A stretch of DNA of 33,709 bases, taken from the NCBI GenBank assembly GCA_021324755.1, contig JAJPIL010000019.1, positions 1-33,709 on the forward strand. Reading direction: 5' to 3'. A model generated the notes under the pieces. It searched no databases. It was not told where the DNA came from and saw only the letters and a list, made by a program, of their open reading frames with translations. Source of the stretch: Pseudomonadota bacterium. Lineage in GTDB: Bacteria; Desulfobacterota; Binatia; Binatales; Binataceae. A program made the translations under genes and the position numbers. Shown here piece by piece: positions 17,941 to 25,538 of this stretch. The stretch's first letter is position 1, and each line of letters opens with the position of its first letter.

Positions 17941-19230
17941 CTAAAAGTTGACCATCATGCCGATTTCGGGACCGTAGGCTATCCATCTAAGATAATTGCC
18001 GTCTTGGGGTGAATCTTCGAGCTGGGAGTAGCGATAAACGAAGAAGCCGGCCATCGGCTTAAACGGCCCCAGCCAGTCGTAATTAACATAGTAAAGTCGA
18101 AGGTGCGCTTCGATTCCATTCTGTGACGCCCATATCGTGCCGCCCTCGTTGCGCAAAGAGTTCCAGCGATTAATCCAGTTTCCTTCCACCGAGCTCCAAA
18201 CGATAAAATGCTTACCTATCCAGCGTATAGCCTCCATCCCGATCGTCGGCAGCGGCATCGACTGATGATAAAAATCCTCAGCTGTTTCCGCCCCACCCGG
18301 AAAGTTTGGCACCACTGGGGCATGTCCGTGGTCAAAGGTAAAGTATATGTAGTTGTACTCGAGACCCAGGCGCCCGCGTATGTCCCATCCTCGCAAAAAC
18401 GACGGCAGAATATCTTCGTATTTCTGGAAAAGGTACCCAATCAGCGGATTTAGGCGCCGTTCGTAGTAAAGGCCGAAAAAGTACCATTCCGAGGGGTCGG
18501 TATGAATCGGCCCCGGAGCCATAAGCGCGCCGTTATAAAATGCTGGCCTGACCAGCACCGAAGTTCCGCCGATATCGGTATAGCGGAAACGGAAATGGAT
18601 TGCGTTGACACTGTCGAACCAATAACGAACGTCCACTGTGGGCATCAGCGCAGTGTCAATGCCCAAATAAGAGAAGTGAAGGCCCGATCCGTTAACGGCA
18701 AATTCTCTAACTCGAACCAAACTTTCGCCACCGGGACCCACAAAACCGAACATGTTCTCCAGTTGGATATCGAACTGGCCGGCGACCGGGCGAACCAGAT
18801 CGTAGTTGCTCCATGACGGATTCAGCAAACTTGGGCGCGAAGCGTTCTGAGCACTCGGCTGCGTCGTCCATAGACCGGGCCATCGCTCGGCTATCAGATA
18901 AAAAGTGCCTGCTCCCACGAGCCCGCCCAAAATGGGACCCGCTGCCATCCAGGGCAATGCGCTCGAGCGGCCACCGCCCGCCCCTTGCGCGAAAACCGCC
19001 CAGGCCGCGGTGTAGGTGCCCACGACAGCGCCAGTAATCGCACCGTCCAAGGCTGCCTGCTCCTGCGGGTCCATCGAGTTCTGAGCCAACGCCTGCGGGG
19101 GTCGACACAAACAAAGAACAAAGGCGACAAACAGCGCTCCGAATGAGCTTGTTAAAAGTCGTCCTGGGATCGGTGAGCTGAGGTCATCCAGCTTTGAGCA
19201 CGTTCTTTCAGCTCGTGCTTTGCGTACCAC
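17941..19230 (-). CDS. Predicted outer-membrane beta-barrel protein, unknown function
   Basis: 429 residues. An N-terminal signal peptide with a basic start and hydrophobic core ends near ALAQ (about residue 50). Residues about 60-115 form two Gly/Ala-rich hydrophobic stretches (GAITGAVVGTYTAAWAVF; AAGPILGGLVGAGTFYLIAE) that look like glycine-zipper helices. From about 138 on, alternating short strands rich in Tyr, Trp, Phe and Arg (VRYWFDSV, FHFRFRYTDIGG-like patterns, LRLYYVNYDW) and a C-terminal Phe are typical of an outer-membrane barrel. The GTG start at 19230 is supported by GGGGGAG seven bases upstream. No family is recognised. A mixed helix-plus-barrel layout is unusual. It lies alone, with gene-free DNA on both sides. 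Confidence 0.72.
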   Translation of the reverse strand: MVRKARAERTCSKLDDLSSPIPGRLLTSSFGALFVAFVLCLCRPPQALAQNSMDPQEQAALDGAITGAVVGTYTAAWAVFAQGAGGGRSSALPWMAAGPILGGLVGAGTFYLIAERWPGLWTTQPSAQNASRPSLLNPSWSNYDLVRPVAGQFDIQLENMFGFVGPGGESLVRVREFAVNGSGLHFSYLGIDTALMPTVDVRYWFDSVNAIHFRFRYTDIGGTSVLVRPAFYNGALMAPGPIHTDPSEWYFFGLYYERRLNPLIGYLFQKYEDILPSFLRGWDIRGRLGLEYNYIYFTFDHGHAPVVPNFPGGAETAEDFYHQSMPLPTIGMEAIRWIGKHFIVWSSVEGNWINRWNSLRNEGGTIWASQNGIEAHLRLYYVNYDWLGPFKPMAGFFVYRYSQLEDSPQDGNYLRWIAYGPEIGMMVNF

Positions 19231-19856
19231 GGGAATGCTCCCCCAAAGCCACGCGCTGTTCGGCCGCGTTTTCGCTGCGTCCGTTCACGCAAGCCCCTAA
19301 TGACGCATCGCTTCTCACTCTGCGCTGTCGATAACGCGTTACGCTCCTAGCAACAAGCCAGAGCCAACGGATGACCCAACCAGCGCAGCAGCTGAACCTC
19401 GACTTAGGAAGCTTCCATACCGGCACGGATAACGCAAGAGGCTACTCCAGCAAAACAAGCACCACCCAGACATCATGCGCCGACTCTTAGTTGCATTCGA
19501 AAAGTTAGCGCATGTCGCCTCGTTTCGAACAAGGTAATTTTTCCCCAGATTCACTGTGGAGCGCCAGAAAACGTCGCTGCAAAATATAAAAGCGACATTC
19601 AAAACGTTATGCCATCCAGACCCGCGCGTGGATGGAATAACGCACGTTCTTGTCGGCGAAATCATGTGAAACCGCTATGGGACGGCCATGATTCGAACTT
19701 AGCACCCCGCACAAAGACGCTAACACGGTGCGACCAAACGAATCAGGAACTTACGTCGGAGAAGCCGTGCCGCGAGGTCAGGGAAGCCTAGACGGCGAAC
19801 TGCGGGCTAGAAAATGTCACGCAAATGTCGTTGGGCACTTGAAATTCGGCGATAGT
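19231..19856. other. Gene-free stretch of 626 bases
   Basis: The longest gene-free stretch in the window. Frames on both strands are short, lack ribosome-binding sites and look non-coding. A perfect 10-base palindrome TAACGCGTTA sits at 19332-19341, about 100 bases upstream of the barrel gene's GTG, and might be an operator. A GATTCGAAC string near 19691 recalls a tRNA T-arm, but no acceptor or anticodon arms could be built. I cannot assign any RNA gene. Confidence 0.45.
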
Positions 19857-20225
19857 TCAGACGGCACTGTTCGGGTCGGCAAGCAGGTTTGGAAGTTTCA
19901 TCGAGAATTCGTTGCGCGAGAAAACTTTTCGGAAGCCGACGCGGCGGGCCAAGTCCAACGCCTTGAGTTCGACATGCGAAGCGAATCCTACAAGTATCGC
20001 CTCGGGAGCCTTTTCCCGAATCAGACTGGCAATTTCGGACGGCGGGAAATTTGGGTCGGACAAGTCGGTCAGGACAAGATGCGGTCTTACTTGATCGAGC
20101 AACGAGCGCGCGCTGGCCAGGTCGGCGCCGTAATACACCTGCGTACCGAGAGCCTCAGCTATGGCGTCGATTTTTGACCTAAACATCAGGTCTCGGATCA
20201 ACACCAGCGTGCAAAATCGTTCCAT
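19857..20225 (-). CDS. Stand-alone, divergent receiver-domain protein
   Basis: 122 residues with the alternating alpha/beta pattern of a CheY-like receiver and no output domain. The likely phospho-acceptor is Asp54 at the end of strand 3 (HLVLTD). Ser83 in GFASH would be the conserved Thr/Ser. The acidic pocket appears reduced, with only Asp12 after strand 1 (LIRDL) where two acidic residues are usual. The conserved Lys seems replaced or shifted (FRKVFSR: Lys100 or Arg104). It may therefore be a weakly phosphorylated or pseudo-receiver. The ATG at 20225 has GGAG eight to nine bases upstream. No histidine kinase is nearby; thiO lies 117 bases upstream on the same strand. Confidence 0.75.
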   Translation of the reverse strand: MERFCTLVLIRDLMFRSKIDAIAEALGTQVYYGADLASARSLLDQVRPHLVLTDLSDPNFPPSEIASLIREKAPEAILVGFASHVELKALDLARRVGFRKVFSRNEFSMKLPNLLADPNSAV

Positions 20226-20342
20226 CGCTCATGCTCCAAAGGCAAGCGCCTTACAGATGCGACCACATTCTCAAGGTCACTAAAGCTCCTCGCGCAAGCA
20301 AAGGCAACGGTTGTTTTGCAACCAGAGTAAAAGCTGCCGTCT

Positions 20343-21461
20343 TTAACCGCTCGCGGACGCAAAGCGCGCCGGCAAATAAGGCGTAAGGTCAATTGCTGGC
20401 GGTTTGCCAGCGACGAGCTGGCTTATGATTTCCGCCGTGAGCGCTGCGAGTAGGATACCGTTGCGGTAATGCCCAGTGGCGTAGTAGAGCCCTTCGAGCG
20501 TGGGCGATGGGCCTATGACCGGCAACAAGTCGGGAGCCGCAGGCCGCAGGCCAGCCCAAAGTTCTCGCAAAGGAATCGAACCCAAGGAAGGCAACAAGGC
20601 TCGCGCCGTGTTGGCGATGCTCGCTATTCCCTCCAGCGTGACGCTCTTGTCATAACCAGATTCTTCGCGCGTAGTTCCCGCAAGGATACGCCCATTGGCG
20701 CGAGGCACAACGTAGCCACGCGGGGCGATCACAGCGTGGCGAAGCTTCCCAGGAGGAGCTTCAAAACACAAAATTTGACCCCGCACCGGGCGAGTCGAGA
20801 CCCGATCGGCCTCACATCCCTTGAGCGCACCGGCCCAGGCACCAGCAGCGTTTACAACTAAATCCGCCTCCCTGATCATGCCATCGCCGAGCCTCACACC
20901 AGCTACTCGCCCGCCGCGAATCACAATCTCTTCCACTGCCGAACAGGCATGAAAGACCGCGCCCGCCTTGAGCGCGGCGCGAATGAAAGCCTCAGTCAGT
21001 TTGCGATTATCTATGACCTTTTCATCTCGAAAATATAGAGCACAAACAACTTGCGGGGAGAGCGCTGGTTCGAACTCCCGCACCCGGCTGTTGTCTAGAA
21101 CCTCGGCTTGCTTGAGGCCGACGTTTTTTTGCCATTCGAGGCGTCCTTCAAGCTCTCTCTTTTCCTCCTCATTAAGCGCCACGTAGAGCACGCCGCCCCC
21201 GTTGTATTCGGCCTCGACTCCACTTTCGGCTACCAGGCGCGGATATACCGAATCGAAGTATTTAAGACCCTCCACACAGAAATTCACCAATGGCCCGGGG
21301 CCATCAGCCTCAGCTTGGGGCGCCATGAAGCCGGCTGCGGCCCAAGAGGCCTCTTTGCCCAAGGCTCCGCGGTCATGGACTTCGACTTTGATTCCGTCCC
21401 AGGCAAGCCGCCATGCGATAGCACTGCCGACCACCCCGGCGCCGATTACGATAGCGCGCAT
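20343..21461 (-). CDS. thiO: Glycine oxidase ThiO (FAD-dependent)
   Basis: FAD-dependent amine oxidase that converts glycine to iminoacetate for the thiazole half of thiamine in aerobic bacteria. 372 residues, the usual length. The N-terminus has the dinucleotide-binding motif VIGAGVVGSAIAWRLA (about 5-20) and the acidic end of strand 2 (EVHDR), then SWAAAGFMAPQAE, characteristic of ThiO. NAAGAWAG lies mid-protein, and the C-terminus has LWAGLRPAAPDLLPVIGP and YYATGHYRNGILLA. The ATG at 21461 has AGGAGG seven bases upstream. No other thi gene (thiS, thiG, thiE) is present, and no TPP riboswitch is seen in its leader. A related D-amino-acid or sarcosine oxidase activity cannot be excluded. Confidence 0.88.
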   Translation of the reverse strand: MRAIVIGAGVVGSAIAWRLAWDGIKVEVHDRGALGKEASWAAAGFMAPQAEADGPGPLVNFCVEGLKYFDSVYPRLVAESGVEAEYNGGGVLYVALNEEEKRELEGRLEWQKNVGLKQAEVLDNSRVREFEPALSPQVVCALYFRDEKVIDNRKLTEAFIRAALKAGAVFHACSAVEEIVIRGGRVAGVRLGDGMIREADLVVNAAGAWAGALKGCEADRVSTRPVRGQILCFEAPPGKLRHAVIAPRGYVVPRANGRILAGTTREESGYDKSVTLEGIASIANTARALLPSLGSIPLRELWAGLRPAAPDLLPVIGPSPTLEGLYYATGHYRNGILLAALTAEIISQLVAGKPPAIDLTPYLPARFASASG

Positions 21462-21464
21462 CCT

Positions 21465-21486
21465 TTTTCCTCCTAATTTTCCTCCT
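21465..21486 (-). promoter_or_regulatory. Duplicated Shine-Dalgarno sequence before thiO
   Basis: On the minus strand AGGAGGAAAA occurs twice, 12 bases apart (complement of 21477-21486 and 21465-21474). The nearer copy is 7 bases from the ATG and is the functional one. The second is a perfect consensus site with no start codon at the right distance. Confidence 0.6.
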
Positions 21487-21503
21487 GGTGGAATCGGAAG
21501 CGA

Positions 21504-21536
21504 AAGTCTTGTTGTAAACGCATCCTCGCAAGACTT
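21504..21536 (-). promoter_or_regulatory. Inverted repeat in the thiO leader
   Basis: Perfect 8-base arms AAGTCTTG (21504-21511) and CAAGACTT (21529-21536) around a 17-base loop, 43 bases before thiO. A second small inverted repeat GTTCA...TGAAC follows at 21542-21555. No T-run is present. It could be an operator or a leader hairpin. Confidence 0.45.
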
Positions 21537-21720
21537 CGCGAGTTCATGCTTGAACGGACCAAGCGAACTTGTTTCGACTTAAGCAGGCCGTCTATAAGAT
21601 CGCTCGCCCACAAGTTCGGCCTTCGCTTGGCCAGTCTCCTGCTTCCTTAGCCAACCCGAAAAGTAGCCGACAAGAGCACGAAACTTCATCCTTGGTAGCA
21701 CTTGAGCTCAGTCGTCGACC

Positions 21721-23325
21721 TCAAGGCCCCGAGCCGTTACGCGACATGGCGATTCGAGCTCCATGCGCACCCAAGCCCTCCAGGGTCAATCCCTCAAATG
21801 CGGGCTCGGCCTGCGCCAGCTCGGCAAACACCGAAGCAGCTGAGTAATTCCACTCGACCTTAAGTAGCTCCCGTTCCAACGCGCCGATCACCTCGAGCGC
21901 CGGGCGCGCCTCGCCAGGAGGATCAAAAGCCGGCCTTAATCGCTGAACCCAGCCTTCGAAATTGGTAAAGCTCCCATCGAGCTCAGGGTACGCCGCGATC
22001 GGCATCACTTGATTTGCGAAAGCCATGGTCTGAGTCGCAATACAGTCGAGCACGATTAGATGATCAAGCGCGCCAAACCAAGCCATAAACTCCGACTCAC
22101 CCAAAATCCTCACTGGATCGCATCGCAAAAGTATTAGGACCTTAATTTGACCGCGCCTGACCAGCCCGGCGACCCACCCCAAACCGTTTTCCAGCAATCC
22201 CATCGCCTTAAGACCGGCGGTGTTGGGGTTTTTGTCGCCGCGAATCAGGAAGTTATCGTCCGGGCTTGCACCGACGGGCGTCCAGCTTACACCTCCGACC
22301 ACGGTCGAACCGACCGCCCGGGCCATGAAACGCTTGAGCGCGAAGATCTCCTCGTTAGTCGCCTGCGCACTTACCAAGGCGCCGATCGCGTTAGGTCCAT
22401 ACTGACTGGCACAGCCGCGAATTCGCTCCGCGGCGCGGGCGATAGCCGTATCCCAGCCCTCCGTAGCTAAGCGTCCGTCGGCCTGATAGCGCGGCTTAAG
22501 CAGCCGATTTTCTCCTTGGAGCAGCTTGAAAGAGTGCCGACCCTCGTCGCACATCCACCACTGGTTGACGTTCGGGTTGTAGCGTGGCTTGTAGCGGTAG
22601 ATACGCCCTCGGTGATGGTCGATGTCGATCGAGCAGCCTCGCGCGCAGGCGCCACAAACCGACGGCGTGCGGTGGAGATACCAGACGCGCATCTTGAAGC
22701 GAAACTCTTTCTCGGTGAGCGCGCCAACCGGGCAGATATCGACAACGTTAAGCGCATACGGATTGTTTACTTTGCGCCCCGGATATGTATCCACCACACA
22801 GTGATCTCCGCGCTCGAAGATCGCAAGTTCGCTGGTACGGGTAACTTCGTCAAAAAAGCGGGTGCACCGAGCGCACAGGATGCAGCGCTCTTGATCGAGC
22901 ATCAGCCCGGACCCGATATCCAACGCCTTGCCTTTCTTGTTTTTCTTACCGAGCGGAAAGCGCGAGGGCTGGCGGTCATAATCCATGTAGTAATCCTGGA
23001 GCTTGCATTCGCCCGCCTGATCGCACACGGGGCAATCGATCGGATGATTCAGAAGCAAAAACTCAAGAACCGCCGCCTGCGCCTTTTTCACCCTTGGGCT
23101 TTCGGTGTGAACGACCATTCCTTCCGCTACCCTGGTGTTGCAGGCGATCTGGAGCTTCGGCACTCCTTGAAGCTCTACCAGGCACATGCGGCAGTTACCC
23201 GCTATGGAAAGGCCCGGATGGTAGCAGTAATGGGGAATTTCGATCCCGAGCATTTCCGCCGCTTGGATGAGATTAATCCCTTGCGGCGCGTCCAGTTGCT
23301 GGCCATTTATTGTGACTTTAGGCAT
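21721..23325 (-). CDS. nuoG: NADH-quinone oxidoreductase subunit G (NuoG), short form
   Basis: Iron-sulfur subunit of the NADH-oxidising arm of complex I. 534 residues. The [2Fe-2S] cluster N1b has Cys34, Cys45, Cys48 and Cys62. The His-ligated cluster has His94, Cys98, Cys101 and Cys107. The next [4Fe-4S] cluster has Cys148, Cys151, Cys154 and Cys198. An N7-type site has Cys224, Cys227, Cys231 and Cys259. The molybdopterin-oxidoreductase-like domain then begins (WDTAIARAAERI) but is cut short compared with the 700-900 residues common in the family. The protein ends at a proper stop, so I read this as a compact form, not a frameshift. It starts 48 bases after nuoF. Alternative: diaphorase-arm subunit of a soluble NAD-linked hydrogenase or formate dehydrogenase, made less likely by the adjacent nuoB. 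Confidence 0.9.
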   Translation of the reverse strand: MPKVTINGQQLDAPQGINLIQAAEMLGIEIPHYCYHPGLSIAGNCRMCLVELQGVPKLQIACNTRVAEGMVVHTESPRVKKAQAAVLEFLLLNHPIDCPVCDQAGECKLQDYYMDYDRQPSRFPLGKKNKKGKALDIGSGLMLDQERCILCARCTRFFDEVTRTSELAIFERGDHCVVDTYPGRKVNNPYALNVVDICPVGALTEKEFRFKMRVWYLHRTPSVCGACARGCSIDIDHHRGRIYRYKPRYNPNVNQWWMCDEGRHSFKLLQGENRLLKPRYQADGRLATEGWDTAIARAAERIRGCASQYGPNAIGALVSAQATNEEIFALKRFMARAVGSTVVGGVSWTPVGASPDDNFLIRGDKNPNTAGLKAMGLLENGLGWVAGLVRRGQIKVLILLRCDPVRILGESEFMAWFGALDHLIVLDCIATQTMAFANQVMPIAAYPELDGSFTNFEGWVQRLRPAFDPPGEARPALEVIGALERELLKVEWNYSAASVFAELAQAEPAFEGLTLEGLGAHGARIAMSRNGSGP

Positions 23326-23373
23326 CGACGTTAGCCCGTAGCTAAAAGCAACTTTCCTGAGCGAACCAAAGGC

Positions 23374-24720
23374 TTAGCTAGACGACAGACCGTCGACAGC
23401 ATGTGAGGAGGGTCGCTCCGACGAGGTAAAAGAGACGAACTTCGCCGAAAACTTAAAAGGGCAACGTTTAAGTCGCACGTGCTCCTCGAATTCGTCCCTG
23501 AACTTGGGCACAAAGCTTTTAACCGGCATCGCCAGACTGTCGGCGAGCACGCATATGGTGTTGCCCTCCATGTTGCTCGCTATGTCGATCAGCCGGTCGA
23601 GGTCTTCCATCGTGCCTCGTCCTTCTTCGAGGTCGATCATCAGTTTTTCGATCCACGAACAGCCTTCGCGACACGGCGTGCACTGGCCGCAGGACTCGTG
23701 ATGGTAGAAGCGGGCGATGGTTCTGAGCGCGTCGACCATGCACGTGTCTTCGTGCATGACGATCACGCCGCCCGTGCCCATCAGCGAACCTGCAGCCCGC
23801 ACCGACTCGAAATCCATGTTGACCTTAAGCGCCTCTTCGGCGGTAAATACCGGAAAAGAGCTGCCGCCCGGGATGACCGCCTTAAGTTTCTTGCCGCCCA
23901 GGATGCCGCCGCCGAGATCTTCGCGGTAAATCATGTCCTTGAGCGGAAAACCCATCGGCAGCTCATAAAGCCCTGGGCGATTTACATGGCCGGAGAGGCA
24001 AAAAAGCTTCGGTCCGGGGCTCTTTTCGGGTCCGATCGAGCGGTACCATTGAGCTCCGCGCGCGATGATATGGGGGACGTTGGACAACGTCTCGACGTTG
24101 TTGACTACTGTGGGACATCCGAATGCCCCGTAAGTGGCGGGAAAGGGTGGACGGTTGCGGGGGTAACCGCGTTTTCCTTCGAGCGATTCAAGCAGTGCTG
24201 TTTCCTCGCCGCAGATGTACGCGCCGGCACCGCGATGGGTGTAAACCTCGACGTCGAAATTGGAGCCCATTATGTTGCGGCCGATATAACCGCGGGCACG
24301 CGCCTGGGCCAGGGCCTCATCGAGACGCCGCTTCTGTAACGCAAATTCGCCGCGCAGATAGATATAAGCGGTATGGGCGTTCACCGCGCGACAGCAAATC
24401 AACACGCCCTCGATTACGCCGTGCGGGTCGTTTTCGAGTTGATAGCGGTTGGCGAACGTGCCAGGTTCGCTTTCGTCCGCGTTGCACACTACGTAGACCG
24501 GCTTTTCCGAATTTCTGGGAATAAAGCTCCATTTTACGCCGGTGGGAAAGGCCGCGCCCCCACGTCCGCGCAAATTAGAGGCTTTTATCTCCTCGATTAT
24601 TTCTTCGGGCGTCATCTCGAACAGCGCTTTGCGAAGCGCTCGATATCCGCCATGCGCCTCGTACACTTCGATATCGCGCAAATTCGGGATATCGACCCAA
24701 CGCGAAAGAATTCGCTCCAT
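23374..24720 (-). CDS. nuoF: NADH-quinone oxidoreductase subunit F (NuoF)
   Basis: NADH-binding flavoprotein of complex I, which passes electrons from NADH through FMN to the iron-sulfur chain in NuoG. 448 residues. The FMN/NADH site starts GRGGAAFPTGVKW (about 52-64). The NADH loop region has CNADESEPGTF (about 79-89), and GAGAYICGEETALLESLEG (about 164-182) follows. Cluster N3 ligands are Cys344, Cys347 and Cys350 in SCGQCTPCREG, with Cys390. The full family length is present, and the last 20 residues are a Ser-rich tail. AGGAGAG precedes the ATG. It lies between nuoB (52 bases upstream) and nuoG (48 bases downstream), so these form one operon. No nuoE, its usual partner, is here, and no NuoE-like domain is fused. 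Confidence 0.95.
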   Translation of the reverse strand: MERILSRWVDIPNLRDIEVYEAHGGYRALRKALFEMTPEEIIEEIKASNLRGRGGAAFPTGVKWSFIPRNSEKPVYVVCNADESEPGTFANRYQLENDPHGVIEGVLICCRAVNAHTAYIYLRGEFALQKRRLDEALAQARARGYIGRNIMGSNFDVEVYTHRGAGAYICGEETALLESLEGKRGYPRNRPPFPATYGAFGCPTVVNNVETLSNVPHIIARGAQWYRSIGPEKSPGPKLFCLSGHVNRPGLYELPMGFPLKDMIYREDLGGGILGGKKLKAVIPGGSSFPVFTAEEALKVNMDFESVRAAGSLMGTGGVIVMHEDTCMVDALRTIARFYHHESCGQCTPCREGCSWIEKLMIDLEEGRGTMEDLDRLIDIASNMEGNTICVLADSLAMPVKSFVPKFRDEFEEHVRLKRCPFKFSAKFVSFTSSERPSSHAVDGLSSS

Positions 24721-24772
24721 CTAACTCTCCTCGAGCCGAGGTTGTGGGCAAGTGGTTGGCTTAGGCCTTCAT

Positions 24773-25285
24773 TCAGCGGGAGAAAAGTTTTTGCTTTTCG
24801 CCTTGGATTTTACGCTGCAAAGCCATCAAGGCGTCCAACACAGCTTCAGGCCGTGGCGGGCAGCCTGGGACATACACGTCCACGGGGATGATCCGGTCGA
24901 TTCCCGGCAGCGTCGAGTAGTTATCGTAAAAGCCACCTGTCGAGGCGCATGCCCCGAAGGCCATAACCCATTTCGGCTCCGCCATCTGGTCGTACACGCG
25001 TCGCAGGATCGGCGCCTGCCGAACCGTAACCGTGCCGATCACCATCAAAAGGTCAGCCTGACGCGGCGTGAACCTAGGCAGCAAGGCGCCGAAGCGGTCG
25101 ATGTCGTATGGGGTCATCGACAACGACATGTATTCCATGGCGCAGCAAGCGGTAGCAAAAGGGTACGGAAAAATGGAGAACTTGCGGGCCCAAGCGATCG
25201 CCTTGTCAAGCCTTGTAAGAATGGCGCTATCGCCCAACAAGGCCTCTTCCCCTTTTCCGTTTACGCTTACGCTTCCGTTTCTCAT
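24773..25285 (-). CDS. nuoB: NADH-quinone oxidoreductase subunit B (NuoB)
   Basis: Subunit carrying cluster N2, the last iron-sulfur centre before quinone in complex I. 170 residues. Ligands are the tandem Cys47-Cys48 (FATACCAMEY), Cys113 (GACASTGG) and Cys142 (PGCPPRPEAV). The internal stretch RQADLLMVIGTVTVRQAPILRRVYDQM is characteristic of NuoB rather than of the related hydrogenase small subunits. The tandem cysteines at N2 also support complex I. GAGGAA is upstream of the ATG. It heads the nuoB-nuoF-nuoG group. In most genomes nuoB is flanked by nuoA and nuoC, neither of which is here. Confidence 0.94.
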   Translation of the reverse strand: MRNGSVSVNGKGEEALLGDSAILTRLDKAIAWARKFSIFPYPFATACCAMEYMSLSMTPYDIDRFGALLPRFTPRQADLLMVIGTVTVRQAPILRRVYDQMAEPKWVMAFGACASTGGFYDNYSTLPGIDRIIPVDVYVPGCPPRPEAVLDALMALQRKIQGEKQKLFSR

Positions 25286-25538
25286 CGCCAGTTCCTCGGT
25301 ATGCTCAGCCTGAAATTAAAGCTTCTGCGAGCCATGCTTTGCCGTCGCACTCGAAATTCCGGCCAATCAAGGCTCACCATTTCTAATAGTACACCTCATC
25401 ACACAGAAGCAAAACTTGCGAATCTCGGCGCTCACTTCAAGGCGCACCACAAACCCTCGTCGAATCTACACGGTGCCGGTTTTCACGGGCGGCGCGTCAA
25501 TTGCACGTCGAGAGCCTATCGGTGGCCGAGAACTACCT

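Noticed and set aside
19339-19665. Minus-strand open frame of 108 codons in the long gene-free stretch
   Set aside because: No ribosome-binding site, odd composition rich in Ser, Cys and Trp, no domain or signal, and no support from neighbours.
19660-19760. Possible tRNA (GATTCGAAC, like a T-arm read in reverse)
   Set aside because: The T-stem pairs poorly, and no matching acceptor, D or anticodon arms could be found.
21630-21660. SRP RNA-like GGAAGCAG on the minus strand
   Set aside because: Only eight bases match; the conserved apical loop and flanking helix are missing.
21462-21720. TPP or glycine riboswitch before thiO
   Set aside because: None of the conserved core sequences of either riboswitch is present on the minus strand.
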